From: CAVPDG01 sp963702535
Lineage (GTDB): Bacteria > Chloroflexota > Anaerolineae > Anaerolineales > UBA4823
Assembly: GCA_963702535.1 (NCBI GenBank)
Contig: CAVPDG010000013.1
Span: 124,001 to 188,000, forward strand
Direction: 5' to 3'
DNA: 64,000 nt
Shown: positions 39,154 through 47,202 of the stretch, in pieces
How the letters are laid out: each line of letters begins with the position of its first letter
Position numbering within the stretch: position 1 is the first letter of the stretch
Made by a program: the position numbers and the translations under genes
Notes under the pieces: model-generated
What the model was told of the DNA's origin: nothing
Seen by the model: only the letters and a program-made list of their open reading frames with translations
The model's database searches: none

Positions 39154-40458
39154 TCATAAAAGCATACTCTCCAAGCCTTGCTGCAGCCTCTCCAGGGCGC
39201 CCAGCGTTCGTTCCACCGGAGTTGCGTAGGAGAAGCGGATCCAATCGCCGCCATAAGCAGAGAAGAAAGCGCCCGGTACCACAGCCACGCCGAACTCTTC
39301 AGCCAGGAACTGCCCCATCGGCTCTGAATCCTGCCAGCCTTTTGCACGTATCCACTTGCCGACTTCGATGAATGCGTAATAGCCTTTGCCCAGGATGTGC
39401 CGGAAGCCGTTCTCCTCCAGGTATTTTTTCAGTACCACACGGCTGGCATTGGTGGGCTCCACGATCGTTTTACAAGCCTCCTTGTACCCCATCTCATACG
39501 CCGCCATCGCTACGGCAAGAGAATAGAACGACGGGATCACGCCATGCGAGGCGCGCGCCACGGTGAATTTGGTCACCTCCTCGGATGCGATCAGGTGGCA
39601 GTTGCGCACGTTCGAAGCTCCCAGGCTCTTGGTGATGCCATCCAGGAACATCAAGCGGGGGCGCTCAGCAGGCTCGAACATGCTCAAGAAGGAATTGAGG
39701 TCGTTGGGCTGCTCATCCGTGACGTAGTGATACATCCAATCAAACAAAACAAAGGCGACACCTGCCTGAAGGGCTGCTTTTGCCAATGCAGCCTGCTTCT
39801 CCAGGGTGATGGTCAAACCGGTGGGATTATCCGGGCAGGTGATGACTAAGCCGGCAACCTTGCGCCCGCTCCCGGCTGCGAAATTGACGCAGGCACGGAT
39901 GCTCTCTTCCGAGTACGCCCAGCCCTCTTCCGGGTTCCCCGGGGCGTACAATACATTGGCGCCAATGCCATAAGGACCCCAATTGTAGGAGATCCAGGGC
40001 ACACGCGAGACAATAACCAGATCGCCTTCCCGACCATGACCCAGGCTGAGCATGGCTTGATATGCTTTGACCAGGGCATCCCGCCCGCCAACCGTTGCGA
40101 TCACATTCGCGGGACCGATTCCGGAAGCAGCATCCAGCTTCCAATATTTCTCCACCACGGTTTTACGGAATGCATCCGTCCCGTAGGGCATATCGTAGGC
40201 GGTACCCTGCTTGAGCTGCAATTGCAGCGCCCGCTCCAGGAGCTCTTGCGGGACACCGGGCAGGCTGGCGCCGCCATCGCCTTGCGAGGCGTCAAAAATG
40301 GGTTTCCCGGGATTACGCTCCGTATACACCTTGAGCGATTTATTGATCAGGAACATGCGAGAAGGAGGGATGGGCGTCATAGTCTTGAGGTGATCGCTCA
40401 CCGGGACAAGCGCCTCAGCCGGAACAGCATAGGTAGGGATTGCGTTTGATTCGATCAT
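39154..40458 (-). CDS. PLP-dependent aminotransferase, class I/II
   Basis: This 434-residue fold-type I enzyme has GTAYDMPYGTDAFRKTVVE, the CPDNPTGLTI motif, the Asp in LFDWMYHYV and the PLP lysine in LDGITKSLGASNVRN. The ATG at 40458 is chosen because GAGGAG precedes it by six bases; an upstream TTG codon is in frame but has no such signal. It is the first gene of the operon with the ligase/peptidase fusion and the LysE exporter, and it lies directly behind the attenuator-like leader. The amino-acid substrate is unknown. Confidence 0.85.
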   Translation of the reverse strand: MIESNAIPTYAVPAEALVPVSDHLKTMTPIPPSRMFLINKSLKVYTERNPGKPIFDASQGDGGASLPGVPQELLERALQLQLKQGTAYDMPYGTDAFRKTVVEKYWKLDAASGIGPANVIATVGGRDALVKAYQAMLSLGHGREGDLVIVSRVPWISYNWGPYGIGANVLYAPGNPEEGWAYSEESIRACVNFAAGSGRKVAGLVITCPDNPTGLTITLEKQAALAKAALQAGVAFVLFDWMYHYVTDEQPNDLNSFLSMFEPAERPRLMFLDGITKSLGASNVRNCHLIASEEVTKFTVARASHGVIPSFYSLAVAMAAYEMGYKEACKTIVEPTNASRVVLKKYLEENGFRHILGKGYYAFIEVGKWIRAKGWQDSEPMGQFLAEEFGVAVVPGAFFSAYGGDWIRFSYATPVERTLGALERLQQGLESMLL

Positions 40459-40496
40459 CTCAGTCTCCTCGCTCAATTGTCATTGGGTATATGGTT

Positions 40497-40526
40497 ATAA
40501 AAACGCCCCGATTGCCTCGGGGCGTT
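40497..40526 (-). terminator. Attenuator terminator upstream of the aminotransferase gene
   Basis: The minus-strand stem AACGCCCCGA/TCGGGGCGTT with loop GGCAA is followed by TTTTTATAA, 40 bases before the aminotransferase start. A position upstream of, rather than after, the gene it faces implies conditional termination. It would also stop any read-through from the polyprenyl synthase gene. Confidence 0.8.
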
Positions 40527-40563
40527 GGGTTTTTCGGTTTGCCTGGAGCGATGCTGATCCAGC

Positions 40564-40653
40564 TCACTCACGCGCCAACAGCCCCGCTTTCACTGACCAG
40601 CGGTTGGTAGTTGTGGCATTATCAACAATCGGGTCCATACTCTCCGCCAACAT
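40564..40653 (-). CDS. Possible 29-residue leader peptide
   Basis: An ATG at 40653 opens 29 codons reading MLAESMDPIVDNATTTNRW then SVKAGLLARE, with a TGA at 40564. Three consecutive Thr codons (40614-40606) lie just upstream of pairing region 1, and the stop lies about 10 bases after region 2. That is where a stalled or a finishing ribosome would have opposite effects on the attenuator. GGGAG lies four bases before the ATG but may fall at or before the transcription start, so translation is unproven. A second in-frame ATG is at codon 6. Confidence 0.35.
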   Translation of the reverse strand: MLAESMDPIVDNATTTNRWSVKAGLLARE

Positions 40654-40663
40654 ATTGCTCCCA

Positions 40664-40692
40664 ACTATACCATCATCGTGCTGACAGGTCAA
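40664..40692 (-). promoter_or_regulatory. Promoter of the aminotransferase/ligase-peptidase/LysE operon
   Basis: On the minus strand a -35 TTGACC (40692-40687) and a -10 TATAGT (40669-40664) are spaced by 17 bp. It sits just after the stop codon of the polyprenyl synthase gene and gives the leader RNA its own start near 40657. Confidence 0.65.
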
Positions 40693-40705
40693 TTATGATT
40701 TTAAG

Positions 40706-41686
40706 CTACAACTTGCGATCGACGATATACCGGGCGAGCTCTTCCAAAGCATCGCGCGCCGGACCGGACGGCTGGCGGCGCAGCTTGCCCAAGCCGCTCT
40801 CGACATAATCCTGGGCGACTTTCATAGCGTACTGTATTGCCCCACTCTCGCGGATAGAATTTACCAGGCGGTCGATGCGCTCGTCGCTGAAGAAATGCCC
40901 AGCGATAATTGACTGCATCTCAGCATCTTCGGGGTGGTGCTCCACGTAATACAACGCCGGGAGAGTGATCAAACCCTGGCGCAGATCGCTGGCTACCGGC
41001 TTTCCCAGCGTGGCTTGCTCTGCCGTGAAATCTAAAACATCGTCGACAATCTGGAAAGCCAGGCCGATATCGCAGCCGAACTCGCGCATCTCTTCGATCA
41101 CTGCGCCATCCACAGGGCTGAGCATGGCAGCCGCAGCCGATGCCAGCTCGAACATCGAGGCGGTTTTGGCGTAAATCCTCTGGAAATAATCCTCCCGGCT
41201 AGCCAGGCCGCGGCTAGCAAACAACTGCGTCAGCTCACCGTTGACAATCGTCGCCAGGGTTTGCGAAAAAAGGCGCATGACCGGGATGGAATTCGTCTCA
41301 GCCGCCAGCTTCGCTGCGCGAGCGAAGATATAGTCACCGGTGAGCACCGTAGCTGCAGGCGACCATTGCGAGTTCAGTGTAGCAATGCCGCGCCGCAACA
41401 ATGCGCCATCGATCAGGTCATCATGGACGAGTGTGGCAGTATGCAACAGTTCGATCGCCGCGCCTAATGTTTCTACCCGGTCTGGGGCAGCCCCCAGCAT
41501 ATCGCCGGAGAGCAGGGCGACCGCCGGACGCACCCGCTTGCCGCCCGAGGCGAGCAGGTGTTCCATAGCGGCTCCAAGCCCCGGGTGGTGACCATCGGAT
41601 TGGCTGCGCATCAGATCTTCTACAAGAAGTATCCGGTCCTGTACAAGTGCTAGAAAATTTACTTGGGTCAAGAGGTTACTCACCAT
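40706..41686 (-). CDS. Polyprenyl diphosphate synthase
   Basis: This 326-residue trans-isoprenyl synthase has the first aspartate-rich motif in LVHDDLIDGALLRRG and the second in FQIVDDVLDFT, as well as GGKRVRPA near the start. It condenses isopentenyl diphosphate units to a quinone side chain or lipid carrier in the cytoplasm. Length is normal. Its start overlaps the end of tatD by seven bases. The exact chain length made cannot be read from the sequence with confidence. Confidence 0.92.
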   Translation of the reverse strand: MVSNLLTQVNFLALVQDRILLVEDLMRSQSDGHHPGLGAAMEHLLASGGKRVRPAVALLSGDMLGAAPDRVETLGAAIELLHTATLVHDDLIDGALLRRGIATLNSQWSPAATVLTGDYIFARAAKLAAETNSIPVMRLFSQTLATIVNGELTQLFASRGLASREDYFQRIYAKTASMFELASAAAAMLSPVDGAVIEEMREFGCDIGLAFQIVDDVLDFTAEQATLGKPVASDLRQGLITLPALYYVEHHPEDAEMQSIIAGHFFSDERIDRLVNSIRESGAIQYAMKVAQDYVESGLGKLRRQPSGPARDALEELARYIVDRKL

Positions 41687-42474
41687 TGAAAAATCCTGCC
41701 AGCATTGGCTGTCGTCTTCTCTTCCACAGTCGAACCAGGCAGGTTGCTGATCGCTGCAAGCTTTTCTACAACATATTTTACATTCTTTGGCTCATTCCTT
41801 GAGCCCCGAACTGGATGCGGAGTCAGAAATGGCGAATCGGTTTCTACCAGCAAGCACTCCAGGGGAACGGCTGCAATGACGCTGCGCAAACCCTCCGCAT
41901 TCTTATAGGTCAACGGTCCATCAACTCCCAAGAAAAAGTGATGCGCCATCACGTTTTGCGCATCTTCCCAGGACCCCGAGAATGCGTGCAACACACCCGG
42001 CTTTTCCGCTTGCGGATGAGCGGCGCGCGATAATTCTTCCTGCCAGGCGCACAAGATTTGAATCGTATCTGAGCTGGCATCGCGGCAATGCACAATCACC
42101 GGCAGTGCAAGCTCAGTCGCCAGGTTTAGCTGCTCTCGAAAGACAAGCATCTGGCGCTCTCGAGAAGCACGATTGCGGTAATAATCCAGCCCGATCTCAC
42201 CGATCGCCACCACCGCGGGATGCGTCGCCAGCTCTCGGATGGCAGATAGGCTATTGCCGTCCCACTTCTCGGCGTCGTTCGGATGATATCCAACCGCAGC
42301 GCGAACGATATCGTAAGTCTCCGCAAGCCGGAGCGCTTTCCGGCTGGATTCAAGATCGATGCCGGGGTTAAGAAGGCGCTCTAATCCGGCTGCCCTGGCG
42401 CGCTCGACAACCAGGTCCCTGTCCGAATCAAACCACTCGAAGTCCAGGTGACAATGTGTATCGGTCAGGGGCAT
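41680..42474 (-). CDS. TatD family metal-dependent hydrolase
   Basis: This 264-residue TIM-barrel nuclease has all metal ligands: DTHCHLDF (HxH), GEIGLDYY (Glu), VHCRD (His), HAFSGSWED (His) and LVETDSPFL (Asp). TatD proteins are 3'-5' exonucleases or deoxyribonucleases acting on damaged DNA or RNA. It lies between the phosphohexomutase (18-bp gap) and the polyprenyl synthase (overlap), in one transcription unit. Confidence 0.93.
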   Translation of the reverse strand: MPLTDTHCHLDFEWFDSDRDLVVERARAAGLERLLNPGIDLESSRKALRLAETYDIVRAAVGYHPNDAEKWDGNSLSAIRELATHPAVVAIGEIGLDYYRNRASRERQMLVFREQLNLATELALPVIVHCRDASSDTIQILCAWQEELSRAAHPQAEKPGVLHAFSGSWEDAQNVMAHHFFLGVDGPLTYKNAEGLRSVIAAVPLECLLVETDSPFLTPHPVRGSRNEPKNVKYVVEKLAAISNLPGSTVEEKTTANAGRIFQW

Positions 42475-42492
42475 ATGCGTTCTGGCAAACCC

Positions 42493-43914
42493 TTATTTTA
42501 ATCCCGTGACGCGCAAACCATCCGCAAGGATCGCCTGAACACGGTCCCCATGGGTTGTTTCCGTGTAGACGCGGATAATCGGCTCCGTTCCAGAAAAACG
42601 GATCAGCAACCAGCCGCCATCTTCAAGTGAAAACTTGTAGCCATCGGTGGTGTCCAGCCCGGTCACCCGCAAACCACCCAGCGTTTTCGGCTGGGCGTCC
42701 AGGATCATCTGCTCCCGGGCTTTGCGGTCGCCTTGAAAGCGGGTGTCAACCCGGTCGTAGTAGTGCGCGCCTACTTTTTCGAACAACATTTCCAGAAGCT
42801 GCGATGGTTTTTTGCCGGTCCTGACCATCATATCCAGAATGTATAAACCCGCCAGGATCCCATCACGCTCTGGCACATGATCGTGGAAAGCATAACCACC
42901 GGATTCTTCCCCGCCGATCATCGCATTTGTCTCAAGCATCTTGGGTGCTACGTATTTAAATCCAACACCGGTCTCATAAACCGGCACGTTATAAATCTTT
43001 CCCAGCTTGTTGAGCATATTCGTCGTCGATAAAGTCTTGACGATCGGTCCCCGGTCTTTACGCATCTCCAGAAAATAAAAAGCTAGAAGTCCAAATACGC
43101 GCAACTGGTCGATAAACCTGCCGTTCTCGTCGCCCAACCCGACCCGGTCGGCGTCCCCATCTGTAATAATCAGGACATCAGCGCCGCTCTCAACGGTTTT
43201 TTGCAAGCCAACGTCGACGTTGGGAGGGATCGGCTCCGGGCGGATCATCTCCGGGTAGATCGGATTGCGCTCGTTGTGGATCTCGCTGACGGTTGTGCTC
43301 CCGCCCGCCAACAACTTGGGGAACCAGCCCGCGCCGTTGCCCCACATGGGATCCACGAGGATATTCAAGCCAGCCTGGCGCAGGGGCTCGATATCGATCA
43401 AATCACGCAGATGGTCGATGTACGCCGGGGCGGCGTCGAATTTGACAATTTTCCCTGCTGATAATCCTTCAGAAATAGCCAGGCGCTTGACCTCATCTTC
43501 AGAGTCGGGAATGAGGCTTTCGATCTCATTCAAGCCACCGGGATCGATAGCGCCCCCGAACTTGTTCCTGACCTTGAAGCCATTATCGCTAGGTGGGTTA
43601 TGTGATGCAGTGATATTGATTGCGCCGACCGCCTGCTTGTTGACAACCGCGTAGGCTATCACCGGCGTGGGGGTGGCGCCATCCGTCAGATAGACGCCAA
43701 ATCCGTTTGCAGCCAGCACCTCGGCGACCGCAGCGGCGAAATTTTCTGACTGGAAACGCTTATCATGCCCAACAATCACCCACTCGCCTTGCGAGCCGTT
43801 GCGAGTCAGGTAACTCGCAAATCCCTGCGCGCAGCGCCTGACATTGGCAAATGTATAATCTTCAGCTATCTGGCCTCGCCATCCATCCGTGCCAAACTTG
43901 ATTTTGAATGACAT
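42493..43914 (-). CDS. Phosphoglucomutase/phosphomannomutase family protein
   Basis: This 473-residue alpha-D-phosphohexomutase has FGTDGWRG at the start, the phosphoserine loop TASHNPPSDNG, the metal loop DGDADRVG, the sugar-binding loop GGEESGGYAF and the phosphate-binding RFSGTEPIIR. The open frame extends upstream, but the ATG at 43914 with GAGGGAGGGG before it opens the family start MSFKIKFGTDGWRG. It interconverts hexose 6- and 1-phosphates for wall or polysaccharide synthesis. Confidence 0.93.
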   Translation of the reverse strand: MSFKIKFGTDGWRGQIAEDYTFANVRRCAQGFASYLTRNGSQGEWVIVGHDKRFQSENFAAAVAEVLAANGFGVYLTDGATPTPVIAYAVVNKQAVGAINITASHNPPSDNGFKVRNKFGGAIDPGGLNEIESLIPDSEDEVKRLAISEGLSAGKIVKFDAAPAYIDHLRDLIDIEPLRQAGLNILVDPMWGNGAGWFPKLLAGGSTTVSEIHNERNPIYPEMIRPEPIPPNVDVGLQKTVESGADVLIITDGDADRVGLGDENGRFIDQLRVFGLLAFYFLEMRKDRGPIVKTLSTTNMLNKLGKIYNVPVYETGVGFKYVAPKMLETNAMIGGEESGGYAFHDHVPERDGILAGLYILDMMVRTGKKPSQLLEMLFEKVGAHYYDRVDTRFQGDRKAREQMILDAQPKTLGGLRVTGLDTTDGYKFSLEDGGWLLIRFSGTEPIIRVYTETTHGDRVQAILADGLRVTGLK

Positions 43915-44080
43915 TGCCCCTCCCTCGCAAGTGAGAATAGGTACAAATCCAATTATATCAAGGGATACCCACGGCGGGTAGGAATTTATGATAACTTTAC
44001 TATGAATTAGCAATTTCTCTGCGTTGCTTAATTGGGAAATCTGTCGTATAAATGGGCAGCCCAATGATAAGGAAAATTCC

Positions 44081-45253
44081 ATGAATTTCGTCTTTCTCTC
44101 TCCCCATTTCCCACCCAATTATTACCTGTTTTGCGTGCATCTAAGCCGGCTTGGCGTAAACGTACTGGGCTTGGCTGACGAGCCATACGACCTGCTGCGC
44201 CCGGAGCTAAAGTCTGCCCTGGCGATGTATTACCGGGTTGAAGACATGCACAATTACGACGAGCTCCTCCGCGCCCTGGGCTTCTTCACCCACCGCTTTG
44301 GAAAGCTAGACCGCATCGACTCGCAAAATGAATACTGGTTGGAAACCGAGGCTTTCCTGCGCTCCGATTTCAACATGTTCGGCTTGCGCAGCGACGAGAT
44401 TGCCAACGTGAAGCGCAAATCTCTGATGAAGAAAGTATTCATCAAGGCCGGCATCCCGGTGGCGCGGGGCAAGGTGGTGCACACGATCCAGGAAGCCAGG
44501 CGGCTGGTCGAGCAGACCGGGTATCCGCTGGTGGCAAAGCCGGATGTGGGCGTGGGGGCAGCCAGGACTTATAAAATCCATAACCTGGCAGAGTTGCAGA
44601 AATTCTTTGCTGAGAAACCGCCGATCGACTATATCCTCGAGGAGTTCATCCAGGGCATCATCTGTACTTTCGACGGGCTGACCGACCACGATGGGAACCT
44701 GGTCTTTTACACCTCGCACCAATACAGCAAGGGCATCATGGAGACGGTGAACGAAGACAGCAACGTGTATTATTATTCGCTCAGGGAAATTCCCAACGAC
44801 CTGGAGGATGCGGGACGCCAGGTGCTAAAGACCTTCAATGTACGGGAGAGGTTTTTCCATTTCGAGTTCTTCCGCACGCCAGATAACAAAATCGTCGCCC
44901 TCGAGGTGAATATGCGACCACCGGGTGGCATGACGACGGATATGTTCAATTACGCCAATGATATCGATATTTACAAGGAGTGGGCGAATATCATCGTATT
45001 CAACAAGTTCACCACGGAATACCAGCGTAAATATCACTGCGCGTATATCGGACGCAAATCCAATCGTCATTACGCACACGATCACGAGCAAATCTTGAAC
45101 GCCTTTCAACCCTTCATCGTCCACCACGAGCCGATCAGCGGCGTGTTTAGCAGCGCCTTAGGTGATTACGGCTATCTTGTGCGCTCATCTGAGCTGGCAG
45201 ACATCCACCGCATGGCAGATTACATCCATGCGACCGGCGAGAGGGAGCCATGA
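44081..45253 (+). CDS. ATP-grasp carboxylate-amine ligase-like protein
   Basis: This 390-residue protein has a preATP-grasp part (NFVFLSPHFPPNYYLFCVHL) and an ATP-grasp core with FIKAGIPVARGKV, GYPLVAKPDVGVGAAR, DYILEEFI and the metal-binding VALEVNMRPPGG. ATP-grasp ligases join a carboxylate to an amine or thiol through an acyl phosphate. Its TGA overlaps the ATG of the next gene, an esterase-like hydrolase, so the two work together. The ATG at 44081 follows AAGGA and opens the family-like start; 19 upstream codons are also open. The substrate is unknown. Confidence 0.82.
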   Translation: MNFVFLSPHFPPNYYLFCVHLSRLGVNVLGLADEPYDLLRPELKSALAMYYRVEDMHNYDELLRALGFFTHRFGKLDRIDSQNEYWLETEAFLRSDFNMFGLRSDEIANVKRKSLMKKVFIKAGIPVARGKVVHTIQEARRLVEQTGYPLVAKPDVGVGAARTYKIHNLAELQKFFAEKPPIDYILEEFIQGIICTFDGLTDHDGNLVFYTSHQYSKGIMETVNEDSNVYYYSLREIPNDLEDAGRQVLKTFNVRERFFHFEFFRTPDNKIVALEVNMRPPGGMTTDMFNYANDIDIYKEWANIIVFNKFTTEYQRKYHCAYIGRKSNRHYAHDHEQILNAFQPFIVHHEPISGVFSSALGDYGYLVRSSELADIHRMADYIHATGEREP

Positions 45254-45991
45254 ATAGCGAATACCACCAATGGTGGAGCCCCAACCTGGGGCAAAACATG
45301 GAGCTGAAGGTCTACGGGCATTACGGCAAGCCTGTGCTGGTCTTCCCCGCCCAGGGCGGGCGTTTCTTCGAATACGAAGACTTCAAGATGATCGACGCTA
45401 TCTCCGCTTTCATCGACGCAGGAAAGGTCAAAGTATTCACGGTGGATAGCGTCGACAACCAATCCTGGGCAAATTGGGCGGCGCATCCAGCGGATCGCGC
45501 CCGGCGGCACGAGGATTACGACCGCTACATCGTTCACGAAGTAGCGCCGTTCATCACCCAACACTGCGCCGGCGCATCTCAGAAGGTGATTTCCACCGGC
45601 TGCTCGATGGGCGCATACCACGCCGCCAATTTCTTCTTCCGGCACCCGGATGTCTTCGATACGATGATATCGTTGAGCGGGCTGTTCCACCTGCACATGT
45701 TCACCGGGGATTACGTCGACGACAACGTGTACTTCAATTCTCCATCTACAGTACCTGCCAGGATTGACAGACCCCTGGTTTCTTGACCAGTATCGCCGCA
45801 GCCATATCATCGTCGGGGTCGGGCAAGGAGCCTGGGAGGATGCCATGCTCGCCGATGCGCATGCCTTGAAGCGCATCCTCGACGACAAGGGCGTCCCGCA
45901 CTGGATCGACATCTGGGGAACCGATGTCAACCACGATTGGCCCTGGTGGCGCAAAATGATGCCCTATTTCTTGTCCCATTTGAGCCTTTAA
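45250..45991 (+). CDS. Esterase-like alpha/beta hydrolase paired with the ATP-grasp ligase (frameshifted)
   Basis: The protein of about 246 residues starts MNSEYHQWWSPNLGQNMELK and has PVLVFPAQGGRFFEY before the nucleophile elbow STGCSMGAYHA. One extra base near 45745-45760 shifts the frame; the end then reads YLPGLTDPWFLDQYRRS and VPHWIDIWGTDVNHDWPWW, carrying the catalytic His. It resembles the putative esterase (esterase D/antigen 85-like) family without a signal peptide. The four-base overlap with the ATP-grasp gene predicts a joint role, for example making and releasing an acyl or peptidyl product. Confidence 0.75.
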
Positions 45992-46016
45992 GATCTTCTG
46001 GGGGTGACGTGTAGCT

Positions 46017-47186
46017 ATGGACAATCTCGCCAAGATTTACCTGGATTACGCCGCCACAACGCCAGTCGACCCGCGCGTGCTTGCGGCGATGCTACCCTAC
46101 TTCAGCCAGGTTTTCGGCAATCCATCGTCGGTACACACATTTGGACAGCAAGCCGAAGCCGCACTGGAGGACGGACGCGAGTCTGTCGCCCGAACTCTGC
46201 GCTGCCAACCCGGTGAAATCATCTTCACCTCTTGCGGCAGCGAAAGCGACAACCTGGCGCTGCGCGGGATTGCCATGGCAGCGAGAGAGCAGCGCAATGC
46301 CAATCACATCCTGATCACCCCGGTTGAACATCCGGCGGTTAGTAAAACTGCCGAGCAGCTCAGAAGTTTTTATGGCTTTGAGCTGGAATACCTTCCGGTT
46401 GACGGGGATGGGCAGGTCGATCCGGCGGATGTCGCCGCCCGGTTGCGCGGCGATACGGCATTGGTGTCGATCATTTACGCCAACAACGAGATCGGCACAC
46501 TGAATCCCATCCGCGAAGTGGGTGAGGTCTGCCGTGCAGCGGGCGTTCCGCTGCATTCAGACGCGGTACAGGCTGCCGCATACTGCCCGGTTGACGTAGA
46601 TGAGCTCCAGGTCGATATGCTCTCGATTGGAGCGCATAAATTCTACGGTCCCAAAGGCGTGGGCGCCTTATACATCCGCCAAGGCCACAAACTACTGCCC
46701 ACACAAACAGGCGGAAGCCAGGAGCAGGGCATACGAGCTGGCACATCCAACATCCCTTACATCGTGGGGCTGGCAAAAAGCCTGCAGCTCGCCCACGACG
46801 AGCAGCAGCAGCGCAGCGCGCATGTGCTGCCCTTACGGGATCGCCTGCTCGAAGGCGTGCTGGAATCAATCCCCCAGGCGCGCATCAGCGGCTCGCGAAG
46901 GAGGCGGTTGCCCAACCATGCCAGTTTTATCTTCAAAGAGGCGGATGGCAACACCCTCCTGCGCCTGCTGGATGCGGCGGGATTTGCCTGTTCCTCAGGC
47001 TCGGCATGCAAGACAGGTAATCCGGAACCCTCGGAGGTGCTCTCCGCGATTGGACTGGCGCGGGACTGGGCGTTGGGTTCCTTGAGAGTCACCCTGGGCG
47101 TATCGACGACCGCCGAGGAGATCGATCGTTTTCTTACCGCCCTGCCCGAGAGTGTCGCAAAAGCACGGGCGATGAATTGCGTTTAA
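46017..47186 (+). CDS. Cysteine desulfurase (NifS/IscS type)
   Basis: This 389-residue PLP enzyme removes sulfur from cysteine for FeS clusters and tRNA thiolation. It has YLDYAATTPVDP at the start, TSCGSESDNLALRG, the PLP lysine in SIGAHKFYGPKGVG and the active-site cysteine in ACSSGSACKTG. Seventeen bases downstream lies mnmA, which needs persulfide sulfur from such an enzyme, so the pair likely feeds 2-thiouridine synthesis. Confidence 0.93.
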   Translation: MDNLAKIYLDYAATTPVDPRVLAAMLPYFSQVFGNPSSVHTFGQQAEAALEDGRESVARTLRCQPGEIIFTSCGSESDNLALRGIAMAAREQRNANHILITPVEHPAVSKTAEQLRSFYGFELEYLPVDGDGQVDPADVAARLRGDTALVSIIYANNEIGTLNPIREVGEVCRAAGVPLHSDAVQAAAYCPVDVDELQVDMLSIGAHKFYGPKGVGALYIRQGHKLLPTQTGGSQEQGIRAGTSNIPYIVGLAKSLQLAHDEQQQRSAHVLPLRDRLLEGVLESIPQARISGSRRRRLPNHASFIFKEADGNTLLRLLDAAGFACSSGSACKTGNPEPSEVLSAIGLARDWALGSLRVTLGVSTTAEEIDRFLTALPESVAKARAMNCV

Positions 47187-47202
47187 TTACTGAGACGAAC
47201 GG

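Larger units (their letters stand above)
40497..40657 (-). ncRNA. Leader RNA with antiterminator/terminator switch before the aminotransferase operon
   Basis: Between its own promoter and the aminotransferase gene the transcript has four pairing regions. Region 1 (40607-40599, CCAACCGCT) can pair with region 2 (40588-40575, ending GTTGG). Region 2 can instead pair with region 3 (40528-40518) through 11 base pairs with one bulge. Region 3 with region 4 (40511-40502) forms a 10-bp terminator followed by five T residues. This is the layout of a transcription attenuator or riboswitch. I do not recognise a known riboswitch or T-box core. A 29-codon ORF overlaps regions 1 and 2. Confidence 0.6.

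Noticed and set aside
40497..40657. T-box or known riboswitch leader
   Set aside because: I could not find the T-box sequence or any riboswitch core that I know; the attenuator reading rests only on mutually exclusive pairings and the small ORF.
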